64,000 bases of DNA from contig NZ_CP074373.1 in the NCBI RefSeq assembly GCF_021560035.1, positions 3,654,001-3,718,000 of the forward strand, in the 5' to 3' direction. This DNA comes from Virgibacillus sp. NKC19-16. Lineage in GTDB: Bacteria > Bacillota > Bacilli > Bacillales > Amphibacillaceae. Below are positions 52,771-62,114 of the stretch, one piece after another. Position 1 is the stretch's first letter; every line of letters starts with the position of its first letter. The notes beneath the pieces were generated by a model. It saw only the letters and a list, made by a program, of their open reading frames with translations, was not told the DNA's origin and did not search any database. The position numbers and the translations under genes were made by a program.

Positions 52771-53627
52771 ATGCCGGCCATTTTAGAGGTTGAAAATTTA
52801 CAAAAAACATATGCTGATAAGAAGTTTGGATTGAGGGATGTCTCTTTTTCGATTCCGTATGGCTCCATTGTTGGATTTATCGGGGAAAATGGGGCAGGAA
52901 AATCGACGACAATGGGGTCAATTATAGGAACACTGCATAAAGACAATGGGAAAATTAAGGTCTTTGGCAAAGAGATGGATGCAGGAGATGTGCACATTAA
53001 AGAAGATATTGGCGTTGTCTTTGATTCCATGAATCTACCGGGTGACCTAACCGTAGAAAAATTAGGAAACGTGTTCCGACAAATTTATAAGCGTTGGATA
53101 AAGAGGCGTTTTTCCATTACATTCAGCTTTTTGGCTTGCCAAGGAAAAAGAAGATTAGCGGGTTCTCTCGAGGCATGTCGATGAAACTTTCGATTGCCGT
53201 CGCCCTTTCCCACGAGGCGAAATTATTAATCCTGGATGAAGCGACAGCCGGTTTAGATCCAGGAGGACGAGATGATGTATTGGCTGTTCTCAGTGAATTT
53301 GCAGCCGACCAGGAACGCGGCATTTTACTTTCCTCTCATATTACAAGCGACATTGAGCGAATAGCAGATGCTCTTATCTTTATTAAGGGTGGAGAGATTT
53401 TGCTGTGTGTTGAAAAGGAAAAACTCCTACGCAACTATGCGATCGTACAATGTGCGCACGACCTATATGGAGTGATCAAGCAAGACATCATTGTGGCTTA
53501 CCGAAAAAACAGTGACTCCTTGGACGTGCTTGTATCAGACAAAAGGGAAGTTCCAACTCCCATGAAAACAAAAGAATTTTCCATCGATGATATTACATTG
53601 CTATTAATGCGAGGTGTGAAAGTATGA
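52771..53627 (+). pseudogene. Second ABC ATPase, frameshifted
   Basis: MPAILEVENLQKTYADKK with Walker A GENGAGKSTT continues to FRQIYKRW, then derails at about 53096; one frame over the sequence resumes DKEAFFHYIQLFGLP, signature FSRGMSMKL, Walker B LLILDEATAGLD and HITSDIERIAD to the stop at 53627. One G missing (TGG-ATAAA for TGGGATAAA) explains it. ATG 52771 has AAGGAG 7 bases upstream. Either broken or a sequencing error. Confidence 0.85.
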
Positions 53628-54277
53628 AAGGTTTGTTGTTAAATCAGTATTATTCTATTGAAAAGTCAATTTGGAATTATGTCCCCCTTGGTCTTATTAT
53701 TGCCACTATCTTGATTTTCTTTGATAATCATATGGTTCAGCGTTTGGCGGCCTTTATGCCAATCTTATTTATGGCATCCGCTGCGCTCGAAGTGTTAAAG
53801 CAAGAGGCGAAGTCGGGGTGGAATAAATATGTGTTGACATTACCAGTTAAACGAAATCGTGTCGTTCAAAGTCACTACTTGTTTTTCACTATACTTACAC
53901 TCACGGGGTTACTAATCGCGTTTGCCGCGTTTGTACTTGCTCAAGGCATCTTCGGGCAGACCCCTGGTGCAAGCTACATTAATGCGGCGATGCACATCTT
54001 GGGTATTACGCTTACGATGGGCTTTGTCGTATATCCATTGACGTACTTACTAGGTACGGAAAAAGCGGAAGTAGTACTTGCGGCTGGTGGGGTATCAGGA
54101 CTAGGCGTCTTTTTCTTGAGTACTTTTGTCTACCAACTTTTCATCATGCCTCTTGATGTGTTGCAAGGGGTTAATCATGACTTGTTCTTTGCGTTAAGTT
54201 TTTTGATTATCAATTTTATTTTATTCGTAGTGTCATATGTTGTTTCCATTCAAATTTATAAGCGGAAAGAGGTTTGA
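53624..54277 (+). CDS. ABC-2 type permease
   Basis: 217 residues, six hydrophobic segments (about 15-32, 36-50, 79-103, 115-140, 148-170, 185-208) typical of ABC2_membrane_5. TLPVKRNRVVQSHYLFF is the short cytoplasmic loop that meets the ATPases. ATGA overlap (4 bases) with the preceding ATPase. Last gene of the operon. Confidence 0.85.
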   Translation: MKGLLLNQYYSIEKSIWNYVPLGLIIATILIFFDNHMVQRLAAFMPILFMASAALEVLKQEAKSGWNKYVLTLPVKRNRVVQSHYLFFTILTLTGLLIAFAAFVLAQGIFGQTPGASYINAAMHILGITLTMGFVVYPLTYLLGTEKAEVVLAAGGVSGLGVFFLSTFVYQLFIMPLDVLQGVNHDLFFALSFLIINFILFVVSYVVSIQIYKRKEV

Positions 54278-54428
54278 AGGAGAACTAACTCACTGCAAGC
54301 AATCCTTTTGACTCTCAGACCCCCATACTGTATCTTAGAAAATATTAATCCAAGTATTTTTCTACGAATAAAATGCTATTGAATTAATAATCTATTGTGA
54401 AGAACGCTACAGTAGAGGAGGGTCAAGC

Positions 54429-55676
54429 GTGAAGCGAATCTGGAGAGGTTATATTAATGCCTCACTTATTTTAAAAATTACGATTGCTTTAATTTTAGGT
54501 GTTATTGTTGGATTAATCTTTGGGGAAGATGCGGCCGTTTTAGCGCCATTTGGTGATCTTTTACTTCGCCTGCTTACATTTCTGATTATCCCGCTTATTT
54601 TATTCACGTTAATCGTTGGGGTAAACCAAACGAATATCAGTAACCTGGGACGCATGGGCGGAAAGGTATTTCTCTATTACCTACTAACTTCAGCTTTAGC
54701 AATTGCTGTTGGATTAGCTGTTTCTAGCATCTTTTCACCGGGAACTGGGATGACACTAGATACAAATCAGGAATTCGATGTGCCGGATAACCCTGGTGTC
54801 ATAAGTGTTCTATTGAATATTGTTCCTGAAAATATTGTGACTGCCTTCAGTGAACTAAATCTGCTCGGGATCATCTTCACCGCACTTGCTTTCGGGATCG
54901 CAATAGCTGCTTTAAGGTCTTCGAAAACCAATAGCGAGCTCGGGGAACATGTCTATAAAGTCGTTGATGGACTAAACGAAGCGACGTTAAGCATTATGAA
55001 GGTTATCCTGCAATATGTTCCAATCGGTATTTTTGCCATCATGGCAGAAACAGTCGGTAACCAAGGTGCAGATACCTTATTATCACTTGGAAGTATGGTT
55101 GTTGTACTTTATATCGCATTGCTTGTACAGGTCGGCTTTTATATTATTTTCATGTTATTTTCGAAAGTACCATTGAAAACATTCTTTACCCATGCACGCA
55201 CGCCAATGATCACCGCTTTCGTTACACAAAGCAGTTCAGGGACATTGCCCCTGACATTGAATGCGGCACGAAACATGGGACTATCCAAAAGCCTTTATGG
55301 GTTCAGCCTACCGCTGGGTGCAACGGTAAACATGGATGGCGCCGCGATGCGTATTGCCGTATCAGCTGTATTTGCCGCCAATATCATTGGGGATCCACTG
55401 ACCTTTACGGAGATGCTGCAAGTCGTATTGGTCGGAACATTGGCCTCTGTTGGAACTGCCGGCGTCCCGGGCGCAGGGATTGTTATGATTGCCACCGTAT
55501 TCGTGCAGCTAGGCCTGCCAATGGAAGCAGTGGCCCTACTCACTGCAGTCGATGCACTGATTGGAATGGGGTGCACAGCACTTAATATTACCGGTGACTT
55601 AGTCGGTACATCCATTATTGATAAATCAGAGAGGAAGAAGGAGAAGCGTAGTGTGAATAAGGGTAATGCTAGGTGA
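54429..55676 (+). CDS. Glutamate/aspartate (dicarboxylate):Na+/H+ symporter, DAACS family
   Basis: 415 residues, GltT/GltP/DctP type. Two re-entrant loops and substrate site are visible: TQSSSGTLPLTLNAA (SSSGTLP), ATVNMDGAAMRIAVSAVFAAN (NMDGAA) and VGTAGVPGAGIVMIA. GTG start behind GAGGAGGG. Monocistronic. Could carry glutamate, aspartate or C4-dicarboxylates; family cannot decide. Confidence 0.9.
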   Translation: MKRIWRGYINASLILKITIALILGVIVGLIFGEDAAVLAPFGDLLLRLLTFLIIPLILFTLIVGVNQTNISNLGRMGGKVFLYYLLTSALAIAVGLAVSSIFSPGTGMTLDTNQEFDVPDNPGVISVLLNIVPENIVTAFSELNLLGIIFTALAFGIAIAALRSSKTNSELGEHVYKVVDGLNEATLSIMKVILQYVPIGIFAIMAETVGNQGADTLLSLGSMVVVLYIALLVQVGFYIIFMLFSKVPLKTFFTHARTPMITAFVTQSSSGTLPLTLNAARNMGLSKSLYGFSLPLGATVNMDGAAMRIAVSAVFAANIIGDPLTFTEMLQVVLVGTLASVGTAGVPGAGIVMIATVFVQLGLPMEAVALLTAVDALIGMGCTALNITGDLVGTSIIDKSERKKEKRSVNKGNAR

Positions 55677-55737
55677 TAAAAATAAGAACCCACTCTGTTC
55701 GACCATCTGTGCGAAAGAGGGGTTCTTATGTTATGAA
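55677..55737. terminator. Bidirectional terminator
   Basis: AAGAACC / GGTTCTT arms with inner CTC/GAG; AAAAATAAG on the left gives a T run for minus-strand transcripts. Between the symporter and the convergent 91-aa gene, overlapping that gene's 3' end. Confidence 0.6.
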
Positions 55738-56001
55738 TCCTAATGTTGCTGCTTCCTCTGATGGACTTTTTTTCTTATATTCCTGAGTTAAGATCATTTC
55801 AGCTATTTCTTCTGGAGAAAAAGTACTACCATATGGCTGTTCAAGAAATAAACTTATTTTCCCATCATATTTTGAAAGTAAATATTCAGCGTTATCAACA
55901 GCTTGCGGTTCAATATGATAGTAAACATAAAATTCTTTTAAACTATTTAGGATGAGTTCTTCCATTTCTAAAAATCCTTTATCTGTATGATTGTTCTTCA
56001 T
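55726..56001 (-). CDS. Conserved hypothetical protein, 91 aa
   Basis: Helical, acidic: DKGFLEMEELILNSLKEFYVYYHIEPQAV, DNAEYLLSKYDGKISLFL, SPEEIAEMILTQEYKKK. Overlaps the retropepsin-like pseudogene by 4 bases (ATGA). Third gene of the 56652-55726 module. Not recognised. Confidence 0.6.
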   Translation of the reverse strand: MKNNHTDKGFLEMEELILNSLKEFYVYYHIEPQAVDNAEYLLSKYDGKISLFLEQPYGSTFSPEEIAEMILTQEYKKKSPSEEAATLGFIT

Positions 56002-56398
56002 TTCAGATCACCTTCGTTATTTCCATAAACCATCATTTTTCTTGTATCAATAACCAAGTTTGAATTACTGATAAAATCGAACCCCAGAATCCCATCAATA
56101 TCCATTCCATAATCCATATTCCCAATTTCAACTTGAACGTTTTCTAAATAAGATTTTTCAAAGTAAATCTTATCCAAATGCTTTGTATAAACATACTCTA
56201 CTCCGCCTACTCCTCTTATTGTTTTAACAATATCGTCGCTTTCCGGAAATACTCCAATTGATCTAACTATATCAGAATATCAAATATTGATCCTGCTGAA
56301 CCAGTATCTAAAAGAACGTTTTCCAGAAACAGTTCTTTTCCACTAAACTCTATTTTTATTTGCACAAAAGGAAGCCCATACCTCGCGTTTATTTTCAT
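55998..56398 (-). pseudogene. Retropepsin-like aspartyl protease, frameshifted
   Basis: From ATG 56398: KINARYGLPFVQIKIEFSGKELF, then the catalytic LLDTGSAGSIFD; the frame breaks near 56274 and resumes one frame over as SDIVRSIGVFPESDDIV, TIRGVGGVEYVYTKHL, DGILGFDFISNSNLVIDT (the ILG hydrophobic motif) to TGA 55998. About 133 residues, the size of gag-polyprotein-type retropepsins (pepsin-like monomer that dimerises). A missing T explains the break. It overlaps both neighbours by 4 bases. Confidence 0.8.
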
Positions 56399-56652
56399 CT
56401 AGGCCCCCTAATCCCCGCATATTTTTCCTCTGCAACAAGCTCCGCGCGTGAGGTATGGAAAAAGCAGTACTCTTTATACGGAGCTTCTTTGTGTAACGCT
56501 TCATATCGATGCATCGCGCTAATAGAATCCTGGAATCGGTCTACAACAATAACCTCATCAATATATCTTTTGCCTTGTTTGGAGTGTGCCTTCGTTGCTT
56601 CAAGCACAACCCACTCATTAGGGAACCTCTCTTGCACTTCATCCCAGCGCAT
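56395..56652 (-). CDS. Small partner protein of the retropepsin-like gene, 85 aa
   Basis: MRWDEVQERFPNEWVVLEA, VIVVDRFQDSISAMHRYEAL, EYCFFHTSRAELVAEEKYAGIRGPR. Predicted alpha/beta. The pairing of such a short RWxxVxxxxPxxWVxxEA protein with a retropepsin-like protease recurs in Firmicutes, as I recall, so a joint role is inferred. ATAAAAGGAG precedes ATG 56652. Confidence 0.65.
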   Translation of the reverse strand: MRWDEVQERFPNEWVVLEATKAHSKQGKRYIDEVIVVDRFQDSISAMHRYEALHKEAPYKEYCFFHTSRAELVAEEKYAGIRGPR

Positions 56653-56719
56653 ATTATACTCTCCTTTTATTTATAACCTACCTTGATCTTACCATAGAAG
56701 TTGAAATATTTGAATTAAT

Positions 56720-57871
56720 CTAGTCCTCAGGCTTTCTCTCCCTCAACCCACTATACTGCACACAAATTCTATTTTCAGGATTTTTATCAACGGCATATAA
56801 TACAAAAAGGAAAAACCATTCCAGCGGTTTCATAAAAAGATATACGATATCCGCGGCACCTTTTGTTTTGATGTGCTTACTAATTGGGTAACCATATGTA
56901 TCATAAAAATTTCGAATGACCCTATGACAGTTTGGCGTATATTCTTCTAGGATATTTTCAAATGCATTTGCGATTAGTAACTGGCGATTCACAACAATTC
57001 TATCGCCGTGCCTGACACCAGCTCGAACTGGCTTTACCAACTTTTTATGTCCTCTTGCAGAAACCGTACATAGATAATGGCCATCCCCTTCGACCATCTC
57101 TGGTTTAGGAGCAGGTATTTTCGAATAGTTAAAACTGCTCGTCTCCAGAAAAACCCGTATAAAGCTATCAGGACGTTGCCCAAAGAGAACCAAAATAAAT
57201 TGAATAATAAGAAGCACCGGAAGTGAAATGATAACCCACAAAACGGGCATTTTTTTATACAAAAAAAATATACGATAGAGAAACGCCATAAACTTACTTC
57301 CATGAGTAATGTCTCTTCCCTGCTGCGCCGAAAAGTAATCCAATGCATCTTTCAGTCTGGCGATATACAAGAAACTTAACGCGGCAAAACCTGTTTGCAG
57401 AGAGATGATGGAAAATCCAGTCAAGAAGAAGCCGTCCGTATAATGCGTAACCCCAGTATGTGTAATATAAACGACTGTAAACAGAATTGTTAAAACAAGC
57501 AGGGTGCTACACACAACATACAAAATAGGTGAAAGTTTCTCGATTTGTGTACTTAGCATCCAATAGGCAATAATACCAAGGATTAAAAATACAAGTACTG
57601 TAGAAATATGCACACCATTAAGCGATGCATATCCATTCAGAAAAGTACCTGTATCTTCATAAAACCGCAAGGGCTCCCCATCCTCCAGGCCGTAACCGTT
57701 GGCCCATAAACCTATAAAAATAAGAAAATAAATGATAAAGAAGTGCAATATCTCCGTCTTCTTTACGAATAGATTCTCCCTTGAATTCGTAGTGAAGCTT
57801 TTGATCATTTTTAGAAATGGATAAATAAGAATGTAAACGAATAAGATGATGATAAAAAGAATCATGCTCAT
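56720..57871 (-). CDS. DUF6688-like multi-pass membrane protein
   Basis: 383 residues: seven or so hydrophobic segments in the first 240, then a cytoplasmic domain YLCTVSARGHKKLVKPVRAG, RHGDRIVVNRQLLIANAFE, YDTYGYPISKHIKTKGAADIVYLFMKPLEWFF. The pattern fits what I remember of DUF6688 proteins in Bacillaceae; function unknown. ATG with GGAGGAAG upstream. Alone between two terminators. Confidence 0.6.
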   Translation of the reverse strand: MSMILFIIILFVYILIYPFLKMIKSFTTNSRENLFVKKTEILHFFIIYFLIFIGLWANGYGLEDGEPLRFYEDTGTFLNGYASLNGVHISTVLVFLILGIIAYWMLSTQIEKLSPILYVVCSTLLVLTILFTVVYITHTGVTHYTDGFFLTGFSIISLQTGFAALSFLYIARLKDALDYFSAQQGRDITHGSKFMAFLYRIFFLYKKMPVLWVIISLPVLLIIQFILVLFGQRPDSFIRVFLETSSFNYSKIPAPKPEMVEGDGHYLCTVSARGHKKLVKPVRAGVRHGDRIVVNRQLLIANAFENILEEYTPNCHRVIRNFYDTYGYPISKHIKTKGAADIVYLFMKPLEWFFLFVLYAVDKNPENRICVQYSGLRERKPED

Positions 57872-57892
57872 TTTCTTCCTCCAACAATTAAC

Positions 57893-57921
57893 CTAAAAAA
57901 GCACCAGATCCCTGGCGCTTA
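57893..57921 (-). terminator. Terminator after ypjP
   Basis: AAGCGCCAG / CTGGTGCTT stem on minus, followed by TTTTTT. Confidence 0.85.
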
Positions 57922-57926
57922 TCACA

Positions 57927-58535
57927 TTATGCCATCCACTTTGGAGGCATATTTTTATCCCAGTAAATTTCCCCAATTTCATGATGCTTCGCGAATTTAT
58001 CATCATTTAAATGATAGTGAAAATTAAACCAATACCCCTCTAATGGTCGATTATCCCGGCGTACATGAAATTTAGCAACATCTTTTTGCGTGCTATAATC
58101 ATAAATGTTAAAGATTCTTTCCCCATCACCTGCAGCAGGCTGTTCGGTAATACCGTAATAGGCAAGCGCGTCCTCTCCAGCTTCTCCCAGGATTGTTTCA
58201 AGAACTTCTTCCATTTTAGGTAAAATCATTGAATAAAATTCATCTTCGACCTGGTTTGTAATTCTCGGACCTAATTTCGTAAGCGTTTGCTCTTTTGCCT
58301 GTTCTGTCATGGTACGGATAAAATAATCTTCATCCAGAGGCTCAGGAGACATGAGCTCCTCATCTATTTCTTCAACCGCTTCGGTTTTGAGCGCCCCATT
58401 TGTCAAACCCTCATCGGCATTTGTAAATTCTTTATTTTCCTCAGCATCTGTTGTTAACAGGGCTGGCGGGGTATACATCCCCAGTGTCATAATCGTAATA
58501 AGCACAACCGCTATTTTCCGCATCCACAGTTTCAT
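57927..58535 (-). CDS. ypjP: YpjP family secreted/spore protein
   Basis: 202 residues: N-terminal signal MKLWMRKIAVVLITIMTLGMY identical in plan to B. subtilis YpjP, an acidic linker, then conserved ITNQVEDEFYSMILPKMEEVL, IFNIYDYSTQKDVAKFHVRRDNRP, GYWFNFHYHLNDDKF and HHEIGEIYWDKNMPPKWM. Unknown role; member of a family restricted to spore formers. AGAAGGGATC precedes the ATG. Confidence 0.88.
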   Translation of the reverse strand: MKLWMRKIAVVLITIMTLGMYTPPALLTTDAEENKEFTNADEGLTNGALKTEAVEEIDEELMSPEPLDEDYFIRTMTEQAKEQTLTKLGPRITNQVEDEFYSMILPKMEEVLETILGEAGEDALAYYGITEQPAAGDGERIFNIYDYSTQKDVAKFHVRRDNRPLEGYWFNFHYHLNDDKFAKHHEIGEIYWDKNMPPKWMA

Positions 58536-58730
58536 AAAAAATGATCCCTTCTTGTATGTACTACTATACTTCTATTTTAACATGTTGAAGGGTAAAGTCT
58601 ATAATTTTTTTAATTTTTTACAAAACGGTAATGTTTTTATATAGAAATGCCTAACTTGGCTAACTATTATTTCTTAAAAACCAGAAAAATTATTCACTAG
58701 GTGCGGGTTCTTCTTTTCTCAAAAGACATA

Positions 58731-58768
58731 CAAAAGCAGAAGATATAATTAAATATCTCCTGCTTTTG
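58731..58768 (-). terminator. Terminator of spoVR
   Basis: CAAAAGCAGGAGATAT / ATATCTTCTGCTTTTG stem (one mismatch), T-rich after it. Confidence 0.8.
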
Positions 58769-58770
58769 TA

Positions 58771-60183
58771 TCACACAGATCGCCGATGCATCTTTTCCCC
58801 ATCATACAAATAAACAACCTGCTTATCCTCTACGACAGTTTCCATATGCACTGGACGTCCCCACAGTTGGTATAGATAGGGGAGAACATTTTCCAAATAA
58901 TGCAGATCCAGTTCTGTTCCCTCATAGCTATGCACCAAATACAGCTCACCGTTGCGCGAGTAGTCGCCATTTTCGACAGTTATATATGGAAAACCGCCAT
59001 TCACACGCATCGAGACAAGCTGGTTCCTTACATTTTCATAATCCTTATCTGAAACGACATAGTCCCTGCCCTGTTTTTCAAAAAGGTACATATCTTCCTG
59101 CTTCACGAGGTCTTTGGTTAAGTAATTTCGAATAAATGAAATGTCTGATTCAATTTCCCTTGCTTCGAACATTTTTTCCCTGCCTGAACCTGGTTCAACA
59201 CCGCGTAATCGCATTTCTTCCGTGGGATTATTGTAACGCTCCTCAATGTCTTCATACATTTTTAATCCCAGATAATATGGATTGATCTGTTGCTTGGACG
59301 GCTGCACAACAGAGGCGTTTAGTTTTGCAAATTCAATGGTTTCGTCAGATGTTAAATTCATTTCTCTTAAAATCCGTTGATGCCAGTATGATGCCCAGCC
59401 CTCATTCATGATTTTCGTCTCCAGCTGTGGCCAGAAATACTGCATTTCCTCCCGCATCATTGTCAAAATATCACGCTGCCAGTCCTCCAGTTCGCGACTA
59501 TGCTCTTCGATAAATAGTAAAAGATCTTTTTCCGGATTGGGAGGGAACTTTTTACTTTTTTTCTTTTTTGGCTTTTTATCTGCTGGGTTTTGATCAAGAT
59601 TCCATAAATCGTCATAGGGTGTCTTGACGTTAGTTGGCTCTTCGCCTTCTTCGTCTTCCTCCAGTTCGTAACTTGCGAGTCCTGGCCTTACAATCGATGG
59701 ATCAATATGCTCCTGAATAGCCAGCACAGCATCTAAAAATCTTTCCACTTCTTCTTTTCCGTGAATCTGCTCATAATTCGCTATTCGTTCTGCGGTCGCC
59801 GTCATGCTCTCCACCATGTCACGCCTTGTATTGGAAAAGCGGATATTATTTTTGAAAAAATCACAGTGTGCGAGTACATGGGCAACAATCAGTTTGTTCT
59901 GGGTAAGACTATTCGTATCAAGCAAAAACGCATAACAAGGATTTGAGTTGATGACAAGCTCATATATTTGACTCAAGCCCAGATCATAATGCAGCTTCAT
60001 TTTATGGAACTGTTTCCCAAAACTCCAATGGGTAAATCGAGTTGGCATGCCATATGCGCCGAATGTATACACAATATCTGCAGGACAAATTTCATAACGC
60101 ATCGGATAAAAATCAAGCCCAAACCCGGATGCAATTTCCGTAATCTCATCAATCGCATAATCAAGCGCCTCTATCTCCGACAA
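58771..60183 (-). CDS. spoVR: Stage V sporulation protein SpoVR
   Basis: Required for normal spore cortex formation in B. subtilis. 470 residues, standard length: [86 protein letters not shown], and the C-terminal [26 protein letters not shown] 60183 is chosen because GGAGGG is 6 bases upstream; an ATG at 60201 sits directly on AAAAGG. Works with PrkA and YhbH, the trio also found as YeaG-YeaH-YcgB in enterics. Confidence 0.95.
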   Translation of the reverse strand: MSEIEALDYAIDEITEIASGFGLDFYPMRYEICPADIVYTFGAYGMPTRFTHWSFGKQFHKMKLHYDLGLSQIYELVINSNPCYAFLLDTNSLTQNKLIVAHVLAHCDFFKNNIRFSNTRRDMVESMTATAERIANYEQIHGKEEVERFLDAVLAIQEHIDPSIVRPGLASYELEEDEEGEEPTNVKTPYDDLWNLDQNPADKKPKKKKSKKFPPNPEKDLLLFIEEHSRELEDWQRDILTMMREEMQYFWPQLETKIMNEGWASYWHQRILREMNLTSDETIEFAKLNASVVQPSKQQINPYYLGLKMYEDIEERYNNPTEEMRLRGVEPGSGREKMFEAREIESDISFIRNYLTKDLVKQEDMYLFEKQGRDYVVSDKDYENVRNQLVSMRVNGGFPYITVENGDYSRNGELYLVHSYEGTELDLHYLENVLPYLYQLWGRPVHMETVVEDKQVVYLYDGEKMHRRSV

Positions 60184-60209
60184 TAAAATCCCTCCAAACA
60201 TCCTTTTTA

Positions 60210-60218
60210 TAGCTTATG
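60210..60218 (-). promoter_or_regulatory. Sigma-E-type -10 of spoVR
   Basis: CATAAGCTA on minus fits CATAnnnTA, about 27 bases before the TTG start. spoVR is a sigma-E gene in B. subtilis. No convincing -35 read. Confidence 0.35.
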
Positions 60219-60250
60219 AAGCAAAGAAGTAATCCTGAACCGAACATAAA

Positions 60251-60285
60251 CCGAACAGTGCCTGTCACCACCCGAGTTTTGTCGG
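60251..60285. repeat. Dispersed repeat family A, copy 6
   Basis: CCGAACAGTGCCTGTCACCACCC then GAGTTTTGTCGG: the reverse-complement orientation of copies 1 to 4. Confidence 0.7.
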
Positions 60286-60385
60286 ATTTTGTCAGTGTTA
60301 TATATTACCATTTTGTTTGGCTTGAATGTGTTGTATGGGTGCGTCTGAAAGTGGGAAGTTTAAATGGTACAAAGGAGGGATTATG

Positions 60386-60745
60386 ATGGATCCACAATTT
60401 TTATCGATTGAAGAATTTAATCACTACTTAAGCCGGTGGAACGGAAGAGATATTAAAATTACCAAACATGAAATGGGTGACCTGGACGAAACACACATGG
60501 AATTACAAGCCATTTCCTATGATACAGACACCAGAAGAATCGATGATTATCAGCCAATGCATGTGCTCGAATTGAATGGAAATGGGGAAATAGAAACGAC
60601 AACGAATACCTTCCAGCCGCTTCCATCCCCAACATACGAAATTCCGCTTGAAGACACTTCCCTATATGAATTCGACGGCGCGCAATTTTTAATTAGCACA
60701 GATCGAGCGGTATATAAAATTGAAAGCATAACCCCGGAACAATAA
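60386..60745 (+). CDS. Hypothetical protein, 119 aa, between spoVR and yhbH
   Basis: Begins MDPQFLSIEEFNHYLSRW; beta-rich middle (DIKITKHEMGDLDETHMELQAI, YQPMHVLELNGNGEIETTT) and IPLEDTSLYEFDGAQFLISTDRAVYKIE. No membrane or signal segment. Opposite strand to its sporulation neighbours. ATG 60386 with GGAGG 7 bases upstream. Not recognised; flanked by family A repeats on both sides. Confidence 0.6.
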   Translation: MDPQFLSIEEFNHYLSRWNGRDIKITKHEMGDLDETHMELQAISYDTDTRRIDDYQPMHVLELNGNGEIETTTNTFQPLPSPTYEIPLEDTSLYEFDGAQFLISTDRAVYKIESITPEQ

Positions 60746-60769
60746 TCCCGTCACTGCTCACTCCTCGAA

Positions 60770-60809
60770 ATGCAGTGACAGACACGCCCCGGTTTTTGTC
60801 GAATTTAGG
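60770..60809. repeat. Dispersed repeat family A, copy 7
   Basis: AATGCAGTGACAGACACGCC and CCGGTTTTTGTCGAATTTAGG; diverged core. It overlaps the last codons of yhbH (KATT). Confidence 0.6.
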
Positions 60810-61962
60810 TGGTTGCCTTTTCTTTCCGAAAGAAGCTTTTCATGGCATGATAAACATCTTGGTTTTGTTTTAATATATAATGGCGAAACTTGGGGTTTTC
60901 GATTGTTTTGTATGCACCCATTAGGGTGGATGGCCGGTTATAGCCATTCACCTCACCATAACCAAACATGCTGGAGACATCCATAATTTGATCAACAAGT
61001 TCCAAACAAAGCTTGTTATCGGATGCTATATTCTCACCATCTGAAAAATGAAAAGGATAAATATTATAACGACGCGGATTGTACTTTGTCTCAATTAACT
61101 CTACTGCTTTGCGGTAGGCGGAGGAGCACCTTGTTCCACCGCTTTCTCCTTTTGAAAAAAAGGCTTCTTCGGATACGACTTTTGCTTCCGTATGATGTGC
61201 AATAAAATCTATTTCCACCGATTCGTATTTCGAACGCAAAAATTTCGTCATCCAGAAAAAGAAACTCCGTGCAATATATTTTTCAAAATTGCCCATGGAT
61301 GCGCTCGTATCCATCATCGCAAGCACGACCGCTTTTGATTCCGGTTTTACAACATCATTCCATGTTTTAAAACGAAGATCGTCATTATGAATGGGAGCAA
61401 TTTTCGCTTCCCCCTCTGTAGCATTTCGTTTTAGGGCCCCTAGTATTGTGCGTTTTTTATCAATGTTACCCATTAATCCTTTTTTACGGACATCATTAAA
61501 TTCAATTTTTTCTGTGGTAATTTCCGCTTGTTCTTTTTGCTGCAAGTTCGGCAATTCCAATTCTTTAAATAACATTTCCTCTAACTCAGCTAAAGATACT
61601 TCTTGTTCATAATAATCAGCGCCAGGTTGATCTCCAGCTTTTCCATCCCCGGATCCGCTCTGTCCTTCATTCGGACCCCTTGCAACAACATCGCCTACTT
61701 CGCTATCTCCATCCCCCTGGCCGACATGTTTTGATTTATTATAGTTATACCGTATCTTGTACTCATCTAATGAGCGGATTGGAATTTTAATAACATCACG
61801 GCCATTTGACATGATAATATTTTCTTCACTAACTAAATCGGGTAAGTTATTTTTAATCGCTTCTTTCACTTTATCACTATGTCGCTGCTGATCTTGATGA
61901 CCTTTACGATGGAGGGACCAGTCTTCCTTGGAGACAACGAAATTTCTACTTTCTTCCTGCAT
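60805..61962 (-). CDS. yhbH: Sporulation-associated YhbH (DUF444, VWA-like) protein
   Basis: 385 residues: N-terminal basic [23 protein letters not shown], then [24 protein letters not shown], a Gly-rich linker ([27 protein letters not shown]) and a von Willebrand-like domain with [23 protein letters not shown] and [24 protein letters not shown]444 proteins accompany the kinase PrkA; B. subtilis yhbH is sigma-E controlled. Start ATG 61962 behind GGTGGGG. Sits next to prkA. Confidence 0.95.
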   Translation of the reverse strand: MQEESRNFVVSKEDWSLHRKGHQDQQRHSDKVKEAIKNNLPDLVSEENIIMSNGRDVIKIPIRSLDEYKIRYNYNKSKHVGQGDGDSEVGDVVARGPNEGQSGSGDGKAGDQPGADYYEQEVSLAELEEMLFKELELPNLQQKEQAEITTEKIEFNDVRKKGLMGNIDKKRTILGALKRNATEGEAKIAPIHNDDLRFKTWNDVVKPESKAVVLAMMDTSASMGNFEKYIARSFFFWMTKFLRSKYESVEIDFIAHHTEAKVVSEEAFFSKGESGGTRCSSAYRKAVELIETKYNPRRYNIYPFHFSDGENIASDNKLCLELVDQIMDVSSMFGYGEVNGYNRPSTLMGAYKTIENPKFRHYILKQNQDVYHAMKSFFRKEKATT

Positions 61963-61988
61963 TGAATCCCCACCTTTGTTGTTTTCTT

Positions 61989-61997
61989 TATCCTATG
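61989..61997 (-). promoter_or_regulatory. Sigma-E-type -10 of yhbH
   Basis: CATAGGATA on minus fits CATAnnnTA, 27 bases before the yhbH start, the same spacing as at spoVR. Confidence 0.4.
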
Positions 61998-62035
61998 CGA
62001 AGTCAAAAAAGGAATTGCCAAAAATTTCGGATATT

Positions 62036-62082
62036 ATTAAAAACTTGGCTTATCACCATACTTAATGGCGATAGCCAAGTTT
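62036..62082 (-). terminator. Terminator of prkA
   Basis: AAACTTGGCT / AGCCAAGTTT stem with inner GCCAT/ATGG pairing, followed on minus by TTTTAAT. Implies yhbH is transcribed on its own. Confidence 0.75.
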
Positions 62083-62114
62083 CTTAAATGCAAATAACAG
62101 GACTAACTTTTTTT

